From an uncultured Erysipelotrichaceae bacterium (GTDB lineage: Bacteria; Bacillota_I; Bacilli_A; RF39; UBA660): a stretch of DNA of 43,246 bases. The notes beneath the pieces were generated by a model. The model had not been told where the DNA came from. It made no database searches and was given only the letters and a program-made list of their open reading frames with translations. Below, one piece after another: positions 35,677-43,246 of this stretch. The DNA lies in assembly GCA_902764145.1 (NCBI GenBank), contig CACWUS010000010.1, positions 1 to 43,246 on the forward strand, given 5' to 3'. Numbering within the stretch: the stretch's first letter is position 1; every line of letters starts with the position of its first letter. The position numbers and the translations under genes were made by a program.

Positions 35677-37530
35677 ATGGATAACAATTTGTTTGCTAGT
35701 GTCGGTTTTTCAACTTATTCATTATTTTTTGCTTTATTTATTTTAATTATGTATTTTAATAAAAAAAGATTTAAAAATATAGAAAACTCATTATTTTTAA
35801 CCCTATTATTATTAGTTATATATATAATTCTTTTAGAATTTGGTTACGTTTATTATTTATATCATGATACCAATTTAAAGGCTGCCTTATTTTTATGTAG
35901 AATGTGGTTAGATGGTATTATTGTTTGGATGTCATTTTTTACTTATTATATTTTAGTTCTTAGAACAAGAAGCATTAAAGATATAAATAGGAAAAAGTCA
36001 ATAAGAAGGAAATTAGCTTATATATTTTTAGGAGTTACACTATTATCTCTTATAGCCGCTAATATACTTCCAATTAAACTATATGATTATACCAATCATA
36101 TATATTCTTTTTCTGGTGATGCTACAAATATAGGGTTTATGACAGCAGCCATTACAATTGGCACAATAATATATGCCTTTGTTTTTAGAAAAGATTTACT
36201 TAATTCTAATCAAAGAAAGCCAGTAATGTTTGCAATAATAGTAATTATAACTATAACAGCAATACAATTAATAAATGACAAATATGATTTAAATTATCAA
36301 AATTTTGAGTTTGTTTTATTACTTATGACTTTATATTTTACTATTGAAAGTCAAGATAACAAGTTACTAGCTGAACATGAAAAAAGTAAAGAAGAAGCTG
36401 AAAAAGCAAATAGGGAACAGACTGAATTTTTAACTAGTATGTCACATGAAATAAGAACACCAATGAGTGTTATTATGGGATATAGTGATGCTATTATTAG
36501 AGAAAAAAATTTAACTAAAGATATAGTTAATAGTGATACTGAAAATATACATACTGCAGCAGTAAATTTATTAGAACTTATTAATAATATTTTAGATTTA
36601 TCTAGAATGGAATCTGGAAAAGAGCAAGTGATTGAAAAAGAGTATGATACTCAGAACCTTTTAGTTGAAATCAATGATTTAGTTTTATCTAAAATTGATA
36701 AAGAAAATATAAGATACAGTATAGTAGTTGATCAAAATTTACCAAAAAAATTACAAGGAGACTACACAAAAGCATCTAGAGTCTTGTCAAACACTATAAT
36801 AAATGTTTTACACTATGTTAAAAAAGGTGGTCTGACATTTAAAGTTGGTCTTACTAAAAGAGATAATTCATTTCTTTTACTAGCTACAGTTGAAAGTGAA
36901 AATAGTGAAATTGATGAAGAAGAATATAACTTATATTACTCAAATGAAAGTAGAGAAGTAAATAAAGTAAATAACGTATTTTTAGGAATGACTGTTGCTA
37001 AAATGTATGCAGAAATGTTACATGGGCGTGTAATAATGACAAACAAGGATAGATATAATATAAGTTATTATATTGAGATTGAACAGAATGTTGTTGATCC
37101 AAATCCTGTTGGTGATATATCTTCATTATTTATAGAAAGTGACGAGAATACTAAAATTAATTTAGAAGGTAAAAATGTATTAGTTGTTGATGATAATATG
37201 CTTAATTTAAAATTAATTAAGAGATTACTTGTTGACTACAACATTAATGTAGAAATGGCTAAAAGTGGATTAGAATGTATTGATAAAGTTAAAGAAGCAA
37301 ATTATGATGCAATATTTTTAGATCATATGATGCCTGGTATGGATGGAATTGAAACACTAAATGAACTTAGAAATATTAAATCAGGGTTACCTCCAATAAT
37401 CGCACTTACAGCAAACTCTTATTCAGGTGTTAAAGATACATATATAAATGCAGGGTTTACAGATTATCTTGCAAAACCAATAAATAAAAATGAATTGAAT
37501 AGATTATTAATTAATATATTTAAAAGTTAG
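35677..37530 (+). CDS. Hybrid histidine kinase with degenerate ATPase domain (pseudokinase)
   Basis: 617 residues. About seven membrane helices in ~10-225, then a short coiled linker (HEKSKEEAEKANREQ). The dimerisation domain keeps the phospho-His (MSHEIRTPM, H257). The ATPase region aligns with the next gene without gaps, but its G1 box DTGFGI reads ENSEI and the G2 box GTGLGL reads NVFLGM; only the N-box Asn survives. ATP binding is therefore unlikely. The C-terminal receiver (~500-617) is intact with DD in VVDDN, D549 (FLDHMMPG), T (ALTAN) and K (LAKP). AAGTGAG precedes the ATG. It lies 13 nt before its paralogue. Confidence 0.88.
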   Translation: MDNNLFASVGFSTYSLFFALFILIMYFNKKRFKNIENSLFLTLLLLVIYIILLEFGYVYYLYHDTNLKAALFLCRMWLDGIIVWMSFFTYYILVLRTRSIKDINRKKSIRRKLAYIFLGVTLLSLIAANILPIKLYDYTNHIYSFSGDATNIGFMTAAITIGTIIYAFVFRKDLLNSNQRKPVMFAIIVIITITAIQLINDKYDLNYQNFEFVLLLMTLYFTIESQDNKLLAEHEKSKEEAEKANREQTEFLTSMSHEIRTPMSVIMGYSDAIIREKNLTKDIVNSDTENIHTAAVNLLELINNILDLSRMESGKEQVIEKEYDTQNLLVEINDLVLSKIDKENIRYSIVVDQNLPKKLQGDYTKASRVLSNTIINVLHYVKKGGLTFKVGLTKRDNSFLLLATVESENSEIDEEEYNLYYSNESREVNKVNNVFLGMTVAKMYAEMLHGRVIMTNKDRYNISYYIEIEQNVVDPNPVGDISSLFIESDENTKINLEGKNVLVVDDNMLNLKLIKRLLVDYNINVEMAKSGLECIDKVKEANYDAIFLDHMMPGMDGIETLNELRNIKSGLPPIIALTANSYSGVKDTYINAGFTDYLAKPINKNELNRLLINIFKS

Positions 37531-37542
37531 AAAGGATAAATT

Positions 37543-39399
37543 ATGTTAGTAAGCGTAATATTTGAAATTTGTTCTCTTATATTTATTATTCTACTTAATA
37601 TTACATATAAAACTAAGAAGTTTAATGTAAAATTATGTAATAGAATATATAATTACCTTATTATTGATCAAATAATGATGCTATTATTTGAGATTTCGTC
37701 TGCTATCATTTTTGGACAAACAAGTAATATTATAATTAATAACATATCACTTAGATTTACATGGATTACAGGTATTATATTTTTCTATCTGTTATATATG
37801 TATTCTTTTACTTTTATTAATGGTGTAAATTATAAAAATATAAAAGATGTTATAAGAAGTTTCATTGAACCAAAGATTTTTACCATATTAACTCTTGTAG
37901 CAACTATCGTATTTTTTGCATTACCATTTAAAGAAATGACTATGGAAACATATACTTATATACCTGGTGCTGCTGCAATTGAAGTAGTAATTTACTCAAG
38001 CTTATCTTGTTTACTTGTAGGAAAGATGCTCATCTATAAAAAAGATATGTCTAAAAGAGAAAAAATGTCAATTTGGTCAGCTTTACTACTTGTACTCTTA
38101 ATAGTACCTTTACAAATAATATATCCAAAAATACTATTTATTGGTATGGGTACTTCACTTCAGTTGTTCTTTGTATATTTCTTAATTGAGAATCCTGATT
38201 TAAGATTAATAGAAGAATTAGATACTTTAAAATATACAATTGATAGAAGCAGTAAAGCAAAATCAGATTTCTTGTCAAATATGTCACATGAAATACGTTC
38301 ACCAATGAATGCAATTATAGGTTTTAGTGAAACAATTTTAAATGATAAAGACTTTGAAAAAGAAAAAGTATTAAATGATATATCACATATTAAATCATCT
38401 AGTAAAAACTTGCTTGATATTATTAATAACATTTTAGATATTTCTAAAATTGAAACAGGTAGTGATACTCTTGAAGAAAAAGAATATTCGCTTGCTAGTC
38501 ATATTATAGACTGGAGTGGTATTGTAGAAACTAGACTTGAAAATAAAAATATTAAATTTTTGTTAGATGTAGATAAAACAATTCCTGTAAAACTTTATGG
38601 TGATGCTACTAAAGTGTTCCAAGTTGTGTTAAATGTTCTAACTAATGCAGTTAAATATACTGAAGTAGGTAGAATAAGAATGGTTATTGCTAAAGAAGAA
38701 ATAAATAGTAGGGAGATTAAATTAAAATTTAAAGTTTCGGACACAGGTTTTGGTATTAAAAAAGAAGATTATGATAAAGTGTTTCAAAAATTCTCTAGAT
38801 TAGATTCTGCTACTACTAATGAGATTGAAGGTACAGGCCTTGGATTAGTTCTTACAAAGAAGTATGCTCAATTAATGGGAGGAGATATTTGGTTTGAAAG
38901 TGAATATGGTGCTGGAACTACTTTCTATTTTGAAATTCCTCAAAAAATTGTTGATCCTACACCAATGGGAGATATAACCGAAAAAATAGAAGATGACTCT
39001 AATAAAGTATTAATTAATTGTGCAGGTTTAAAAGCACTAATTGTTGATGATGATGAATTAAATTTAAAAGTTACTAAAAGACTTCTTGGTGCATATAATT
39101 TTGATATAGAAGTTTTATCTAATCCAGAAGAATGTATTTATAAATTTAAAAATGGTGAGCATTATGATATTATTTTCTTAGATCATATAATGCCAAAAGT
39201 TAATGGAGTAGAACTAATGAAAACTTTAAAGGGTCTTAAAGGTTATCATGTTCCACCTATAATAATGCTAACTGCTAATGCAATAGCAGGAGTTAAAGAA
39301 ATGTATTTAAAAGAAGGATTTGATGATTACATTTCTAAACCAATAGACATTAATGAACTTGATAAAGTAATAAATAAATTCTTTGTTGTAAAGAAATAA
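37543..39399 (+). CDS. Hybrid histidine kinase, intact
   Basis: 618 residues with the same plan as the upstream gene: about seven membrane helices to ~225, dimerisation domain with H249 (MSHEIRSPMN), complete ATPase domain (N box NVLTNAVKYT, G1 VSDTGFGI, G2 EGTGLGL), and a C-terminal receiver with D547 (FLDHIMPK) and conserved T and K. The sensor helices differ from those of its neighbour. No separate DNA-binding response regulator is nearby, so the phosphate target is unknown; the two receivers may themselves be phosphate carriers. AAAGGA precedes the ATG. A terminator follows. Confidence 0.93.
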   Translation: MLVSVIFEICSLIFIILLNITYKTKKFNVKLCNRIYNYLIIDQIMMLLFEISSAIIFGQTSNIIINNISLRFTWITGIIFFYLLYMYSFTFINGVNYKNIKDVIRSFIEPKIFTILTLVATIVFFALPFKEMTMETYTYIPGAAAIEVVIYSSLSCLLVGKMLIYKKDMSKREKMSIWSALLLVLLIVPLQIIYPKILFIGMGTSLQLFFVYFLIENPDLRLIEELDTLKYTIDRSSKAKSDFLSNMSHEIRSPMNAIIGFSETILNDKDFEKEKVLNDISHIKSSSKNLLDIINNILDISKIETGSDTLEEKEYSLASHIIDWSGIVETRLENKNIKFLLDVDKTIPVKLYGDATKVFQVVLNVLTNAVKYTEVGRIRMVIAKEEINSREIKLKFKVSDTGFGIKKEDYDKVFQKFSRLDSATTNEIEGTGLGLVLTKKYAQLMGGDIWFESEYGAGTTFYFEIPQKIVDPTPMGDITEKIEDDSNKVLINCAGLKALIVDDDELNLKVTKRLLGAYNFDIEVLSNPEECIYKFKNGEHYDIIFLDHIMPKVNGVELMKTLKGLKGYHVPPIIMLTANAIAGVKEMYLKEGFDDYISKPIDINELDKVINKFFVVKK

Positions 39400-39400
39400 T

Positions 39401-39436
39401 AAGACAATAGTATGTAAAACTGTTGTCTTTTATTAT
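39401..39436 (+). terminator. Terminator after kinase pair
   Basis: Stem AAGACAATAG / CTGTTGTCTT (10 bp, one G-T) with a 9-nt loop and a T-rich tail. Confidence 0.8.
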
Positions 39437-39458
39437 GTTAACTTCTAATAAAATGTAG

Positions 39459-39464
39459 TATAAT
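39459..39464 (+). promoter_or_regulatory. -10 element of xerD, leaderless geometry
   Basis: TATAATTAATAATATG: hexamer, 7 nt, start codon, identical to that before yidD. No convincing -35. Confidence 0.55.
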
Positions 39465-39471
39465 TAATAAT

Positions 39472-40368
39472 ATGATAGAAATAGATAATAATGAATTTTT
39501 AAATGATTTTTCTGATTACTTAAAGATAGATAAAAACTATTCAGAAAATACAATAGAATCTTATATTAGAGATATTAGATTTTTTTTAGAGTATATTAAT
39601 AAAGATATAGAAGATATTTCTAAAAAAGATGTAGAAAAATATATTTTACATGCTCTTCCTAATTATAATGAAAGCTCTGTAAATAGAATAATAGCAAGTA
39701 TTAAAGGTTTTTATAAATATTTATCTATCTATAAAGGATTTATTAATATAGCAGAGGATATTGAAAGTTTAAAAAGAAAAAAAGCTCTTCCTAAATATTT
39801 ATCTATTGAGGAAGTAGATAAGTTACTTGATATAAAATTAGAGACTGCTTTTGATTATAGAAATAAAACAATGCTTGAAGTATTATATGCTACAGGACTT
39901 AGGGCTAGTGAGCTTATTAATTTAGACTTAAATAATATTGATTTAAACAATATGGTTGTAAATGTATATGGAAAAGGAAGTAAAGAAAGAATTGTACCAT
40001 TATCAAAGCTAGCTGTTAATTATTTAGATTTATATATTAATAAATATAGAAATTTATTATTTGTTAAAAATCAAAAACCAACTGATGCTTTATTTCTAAA
40101 TAATCATGGTAAAAGAATTACAAGACAAGGATTATATAAAATGATTGGAGAAGTTGGTAAGAAGCAAGGAATAGATAAAGAGATTACTCCTCATGTACTT
40201 CGTCATAGTTTTGCAACTCATATGATTGAATGTGGTGCTGATATAAGAAGTGTTCAAGAATTATTGGGTCATGAAAATGTAGTTACTACTGAAGTTTATA
40301 CTCATTTAGCTAATAATTTTATAAAAAATAATTACAATGAATACTTTAATAGGAGTAAGAAGGAGTAA
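39472..40368 (+). CDS. xerD: Tyrosine recombinase XerD-like
   Basis: 298 residues. SAM-like core-binding domain (~5-85) then the catalytic domain with R144 (ATGLRASEL), K171 (GKGSKER), H241 and R244 (HVLRHSFATH), H267 (LLGHENV) and Y276 (EVYTHL): all six catalytic residues. Works with XerC at dif to resolve chromosome dimers. The neighbour deoB matches the xerD(ripX)-drm order of Bacillus, which favours XerD over XerC. No Shine-Dalgarno; the mRNA is probably leaderless. It lies 3 nt before deoB. Confidence 0.92.
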   Translation: MIEIDNNEFLNDFSDYLKIDKNYSENTIESYIRDIRFFLEYINKDIEDISKKDVEKYILHALPNYNESSVNRIIASIKGFYKYLSIYKGFINIAEDIESLKRKKALPKYLSIEEVDKLLDIKLETAFDYRNKTMLEVLYATGLRASELINLDLNNIDLNNMVVNVYGKGSKERIVPLSKLAVNYLDLYINKYRNLLFVKNQKPTDALFLNNHGKRITRQGLYKMIGEVGKKQGIDKEITPHVLRHSFATHMIECGADIRSVQELLGHENVVTTEVYTHLANNFIKNNYNEYFNRSKKE

Positions 40369-40371
40369 ATT

Positions 40372-41532
40372 ATGTTTAATAGAGTATTTTTAATAGTTCT
40401 AGATAGTCTTGGTATAGGTAGTACAGATGATGCATACAAATATAATGATGAAGGTGCTAATACACTTTTACATACTATTGGTGACAAATATAATCTAGAT
40501 GTTCTAGAAAAACTAGGTTTAACAAAATTGATTGGTAAAGAAGAAGAAAATACAAGAGGTTTATATATGAGATGTAATCCTCAAAATACAATGAAAGATT
40601 CATTAAATGGTCACTATGAAATGATGGGAGCTATTATGGATAAACCATATGATTTATTTCCTGATGGATTCCCTCTTGAATTAATTAGTAAAATACAACA
40701 TGCTATTAATAGAGAAGTAATTGGTAATGTAAAAAGTGATGGAATTGAAATTATAAATGATTTAGCAGAAATGCACATTAAAACTGGAGCTATTATAGTA
40801 TATACATCTTGTGATTCCGTATTACAAGTTGCTGCACATGAAGATATAATTAGTATTGATGAATTATATGATATATGTAAAACAATTAGAAAAGTTATAG
40901 ATGAAGAAGGATATAGAATAGCTAGAGTAATAGCAAGACCATTTACTGGTAAAGCAGGGGATTATCAAAGAACTAGTAAAAGGAAAGATTTTGCATTAGA
41001 TCCACCAATAAATGTTTTAGATTTACTTGATAGAAATAAAGTAAACACTATTACTATTGGTAAAATATCAGATATGTTTAATAATAAAAGTATAAATATT
41101 AAAATCAAAACAACTAATAATATAGATACAATGATGAAATTAATTGATTTTGCAAAAGGAAATTTTAGTGGCTTGTTATTTGCAAATTTCAATGATTTTG
41201 ATAGTTTATATGGCCATAGAAGAGATAGAGATGGATATTTAAAAGCGCTAGAAGAATTTAATTATTATTTACCTATATTTATTAAAAATTTAAAAAAAGA
41301 TGATTTAATAATAATTACTTCTGATCATGGTTGTGATCCTACTTTTAAAGGAAGTGACCATACTAGAGAAATGCTTCCAATATTAATATATAGTCCAATT
41401 TTTAAAAAAGGTAAAATGCTAAATGATAGAAATACACTAGCAGATATAGGTGCTACAATATTAGATAATTTTAATATTAAAAATAATTTAGGAATTGGTA
41501 ATTCTATATTTGATGAACTTAGAAAAGGATAG
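40372..41532 (+). CDS. deoB: Phosphopentomutase
   Basis: 386 residues, normal length. Interconverts (deoxy)ribose 1- and 5-phosphates, linking nucleoside breakdown to pentose metabolism. Alkaline-phosphatase superfamily metal sites: LIVLDSLGIG (D11), NTLLHTIG, CDSVLQVAAHED, ITSDHGCDPTFKGSDHTRE. AAGGAG lies 7 nt before the ATG within the end of xerD, so they form an operon. The usual partner, a purine nucleoside phosphorylase, does not follow here. Confidence 0.96.
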   Translation: MFNRVFLIVLDSLGIGSTDDAYKYNDEGANTLLHTIGDKYNLDVLEKLGLTKLIGKEEENTRGLYMRCNPQNTMKDSLNGHYEMMGAIMDKPYDLFPDGFPLELISKIQHAINREVIGNVKSDGIEIINDLAEMHIKTGAIIVYTSCDSVLQVAAHEDIISIDELYDICKTIRKVIDEEGYRIARVIARPFTGKAGDYQRTSKRKDFALDPPINVLDLLDRNKVNTITIGKISDMFNNKSINIKIKTTNNIDTMMKLIDFAKGNFSGLLFANFNDFDSLYGHRRDRDGYLKALEEFNYYLPIFIKNLKKDDLIIITSDHGCDPTFKGSDHTREMLPILIYSPIFKKGKMLNDRNTLADIGATILDNFNIKNNLGIGNSIFDELRKG

Positions 41533-41549
41533 TTTAAAACTTCCTTTTT
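41523..41549 (+). terminator. Terminator after deoB
   Basis: Stem AAAAGGA / TCCTTTT extended by AGTTT/AAACT past a bulge, then T. It includes the stop codon. Confidence 0.7.
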
Positions 41550-41552
41550 ATT

Positions 41553-41561
41553 TGGTATAAT
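41553..41561 (+). promoter_or_regulatory. Extended -10 promoter of RNA methyltransferase gene
   Basis: TGgTATAAT (TATAAT at 41556-41561) with TTTAAA (41533-41538) as a 17-nt-spaced weak -35. Confidence 0.6.
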
Positions 41562-41582
41562 TTATATTGTTATGGAGTTAAT

Positions 41583-42737
41583 ATGAAATATATAGTAGAA
41601 ATTATAGATGAAGATAATATTGGAAATGGCATAGCTAAAATTGATAATAAGGTTATTTTTATTAAAAATGCACTTAAAAATGAAAAAATAGAAATAGAAA
41701 TTATTAAAAATAATAAAAATTATATGGTAGGAAAAATAATTAATATAATTGAAAAAAGCAATAAGAGAGTTAATCCAATATGTAAGTATTATGAATCATG
41801 TGGAGGTTGTAATTTTCTACACACAACATTTGAAAATGAAATTAATATTAAAACTAAATACTTAGAAAGATTATTTAATCATGAAATAGAATATATGCAT
41901 GTTAATAATGAACTAAATTATAGAAATAAGGTTGTATTACATGTTATAAAAGGCAAATTAGGCTATTTTAACGATAAAACACATGAAATATGTATAATTA
42001 ACCATTGTAATCTTTTAAGTCCCAAAATAAACCTTAAAATAAGTGAATTATCAAAAATGAATTTAAATAATATAAACGAAATAATGATAAGAGAAATAGA
42101 TAATAATATAATGATTAATATTTTAGGAAATATAGATAATTTTAATATAGATTGTGACTCATTATATATAAATAATAAATATATAAAAGGAAATGAATAT
42201 TTAATAGATAATATAAATAACTTTAAATTTTCAATATATCCAGAATCATTCTTTCAAGTAAATAAGGAAGGTATGATAAATATATATAATAAAGCAAAAT
42301 TATATATTAATAATGGAAATAGTCTTTTAGACTTATATTGCGGTACTGGAACAATATCATTATGGATGAATGAGTGCTTTAAAAAAATAGTAGGAATTGA
42401 TATAAATGAAAGTTCTATTAAAAATGCAAATATAAATAAAAAATTAAACAATATTAAAAATGTAGAATTTATATGTGATGATGCTAAAAATATAAAAGAA
42501 AGATTTGATTCAATTATTGTAGATCCTCCTAGAAGTGGCTTATCTAAGAAAGTTATAGATTATTTAGATAATTCAAAATCAAATAAAATTGTATATATCT
42601 CTTGTAATCCAAATACTCTTAAAAGAGATATAGATTTATTAAATAATTATAAGCTAACAAAATTATCTTTTACAAGTATGTTTCCAAGAACAAAACATAT
42701 AGAATGTGTATGTCTTCTAGAATTATTAACTCATTAG
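41583..42737 (+). CDS. rlmD: 23S rRNA (uracil-5-)-methyltransferase, RumA/TrmA family
   Basis: 384 residues, shorter than the usual ~450. N-terminal TRAM domain (~1-60), an iron-sulfur site C-x5-C-x2-C (CKYYESCGGC) with a later Cys as fourth ligand (HEICIINHC), then the SAM-binding fold: FFQVN, LLDLYCGTGTISLWM, DPPRSGLSKKVI, and catalytic Cys in YISCNPNTLKRDI. Makes m5U in 23S rRNA in most Firmicutes relatives (RlmCD); whether it acts on one or two positions, or on tRNA, cannot be told. GGAG precedes the ATG. Confidence 0.88.
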   Translation: MKYIVEIIDEDNIGNGIAKIDNKVIFIKNALKNEKIEIEIIKNNKNYMVGKIINIIEKSNKRVNPICKYYESCGGCNFLHTTFENEINIKTKYLERLFNHEIEYMHVNNELNYRNKVVLHVIKGKLGYFNDKTHEICIINHCNLLSPKINLKISELSKMNLNNINEIMIREIDNNIMINILGNIDNFNIDCDSLYINNKYIKGNEYLIDNINNFKFSIYPESFFQVNKEGMINIYNKAKLYINNGNSLLDLYCGTGTISLWMNECFKKIVGIDINESSIKNANINKKLNNIKNVEFICDDAKNIKERFDSIIVDPPRSGLSKKVIDYLDNSKSNKIVYISCNPNTLKRDIDLLNNYKLTKLSFTSMFPRTKHIECVCLLELLTH

Positions 42738-42745
42738 GAGGATTT

Positions 42746-43105
42746 ATGAAAATATATTTTAGAAAATGTAATAAATGTGGTAATTTAATTTGGAGTTTTA
42801 ATGATACCAGTATTACATGCTGTAATGAAAAAATGAGAATAGTTAATGCTAATGAAGTTGATGCTTCATTTGAAAAACACATACCACAATATGAAATTAA
42901 AGATAATAAGATAACAATTAAGGTTAATCATGTTATGGAAGATAATCACTTTATTATGTGGATTATGATGGTAAGTGATAATGAAATTAATTATAAAGAA
43001 TTTAAACCTGGTGATGTACCTGAAGTAACATTTGATTATAAAGGTAAATGCAAACTATATTCATATTGTAATTTACATAGTTTATGGACAAATAACATAG
43101 AATAA
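42746..43105 (+). CDS. Desulfoferrodoxin (two-iron superoxide reductase)
   Basis: 119 residues from ATG 42746, which has AGGAGG 7 nt upstream; the longer frame from 42704 lies inside the preceding gene. The N-terminal desulforedoxin-like part has CNKCG...CC, four Cys for an FeS4 site. The C-terminal catalytic part has His/Cys ligands in FEKHIPQYE, NHVMEDNHFIMWI and YCNLHSLW, giving the His4-Cys iron centre; the EKHxP Glu-His pair is intact. It reduces superoxide without making oxygen, typical of anaerobes. It lies 8 nt after the RNA methyltransferase gene, likely in the same operon. Confidence 0.93.
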   Translation: MKIYFRKCNKCGNLIWSFNDTSITCCNEKMRIVNANEVDASFEKHIPQYEIKDNKITIKVNHVMEDNHFIMWIMMVSDNEINYKEFKPGDVPEVTFDYKGKCKLYSYCNLHSLWTNNIE

Positions 43106-43185
43106 TATATAAAATATCGATTTGATAATTAAAGCCTCTAATTAAGCTTTAAATTGCATTATAAATAAAAAATAAGATGTATTTT

Positions 43186-43246
43186 TGAACTGAACCCCAA
43201 AAGTTGGACAGTTTATAAATAGTTTCTAATTAGAGGATTGTAACCT
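43186..43246. mobile_element. Terminus of an IS3-family-type insertion sequence, truncated by window edge
   Basis: Starting at TG (43186), the string ACCCCAAAAGTTGGACAG matches the terminal inverted repeat pattern of IS3/IS150-type elements as I remember them. The transposase genes would lie beyond the window. No direct target repeat can be checked because the other end is not here. The 80 nt between the superoxide reductase gene and this end hold no gene, only a weak TTAAAGC / GCTTTAA hairpin. Confidence 0.6.

Noticed and set aside
35677-37530. First kinase as a pseudogene
   Set aside because: The frame is open over 617 codons and the His, receiver Asp, Thr and Lys residues are conserved; only the ATP boxes are lost.
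40965-41192. Minus-strand frames opposite deoB and other genes
   Set aside because: They lie wholly inside strong genes, lack Shine-Dalgarno sites and have the hydrophobic composition of antisense shadows.

Overview
The window is 43 kb of very AT-rich (roughly a quarter G+C), densely packed bacterial chromosome. Gene content and order are Bacilli-like: polA, tmcAL/rpmF, yvlD/lgt, rlmB/sigH, ruvAB, rnc/smc, queA/tgt/yrzE/yrbG/spoVB, 6S RNA/tcdA/rarA and xerD/deoB all recall Bacillus subtilis neighbourhoods. TGA is a stop (the HAD nucleotidase at 10573 and yidD end in TGA) and Trp is TGG, so this is genetic code 11 and not a code-4 mycoplasma. Most starts carry an AGGTGAT- or AGGAGG-type Shine-Dalgarno. 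An uncultured, gut-type Bacilli/Mollicutes-relative (RF39-like) is my inference; the window has no taxonomic marker that proves it.

Layout. 1-1.7 kb: 3' part of a Cys-rich InlB-type repeat surface protein. 1.7-5.8 kb: polA, convergent tmcAL, and rpmF. 5.8-9.95 kb: two related type IV pilin-like genes, each with a dockerin-like calcium module, bracket a yvlD-lgt-rlmB-sigma factor block. 10-13.4 kb: ruvA-HAD nucleotidase-ruvB and an HExxH protein. 13.4-14.5 kb (minus): a ZnuA-like lipoprotein lacking the usual His ligands, and yidD. 14.6-20.5 kb: membrane protein, rnc, two unknown genes, smc. 20.6-21.7 kb (minus): unknown membrane protein and def. 21.8-24.2 kb: exported DUF6273-like protein, cvpA, trxA. 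24.25-25.9 kb (minus): tandem HExxH paralogues. 26-31.4 kb: queA-tgt behind an unusual hairpin leader, a pair of related unknown genes, yrzE-, yrbG- and spoVB-like genes. 31.45-35.5 kb: SAM riboswitch-metK, 6S RNA, tcdA, an unknown gene and rarA. 35.7-39.4 kb: tandem hybrid histidine kinases, the first with a ruined ATP site. 39.5-43.1 kb: xerD-deoB, an RNA uracil methyltransferase and superoxide reductase. The window ends in the first bases of an IS3-type insertion sequence.

Functional themes. Housekeeping work dominates: replication and repair (polA, ruvAB, rarA, smc, xerD), RNA modification (tmcAL, rlmB, queA, tgt, tcdA, rlmD) and protein maturation (def, lgt, yidD). The accessory layer is mostly cell surface: InlB-repeat protein, dockerin-pilins and the DUF6273-like protein. 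Compact regulation is visible: bidirectional terminators between convergent genes (some holding the stop codons), extended -10 (TGnTATAAT) promoters, and three genes (yidD, spoVB-like, xerD) whose ATG lies 5-7 nt after a TATAAT with no Shine-Dalgarno, suggesting leaderless mRNAs.

The best candidates for something undescribed are the dockerin-bearing pilins, the pseudokinase/kinase pair, the His-less ZnuA-like protein, the queA leader hairpin, and the HExxH...ExxxD/N family.
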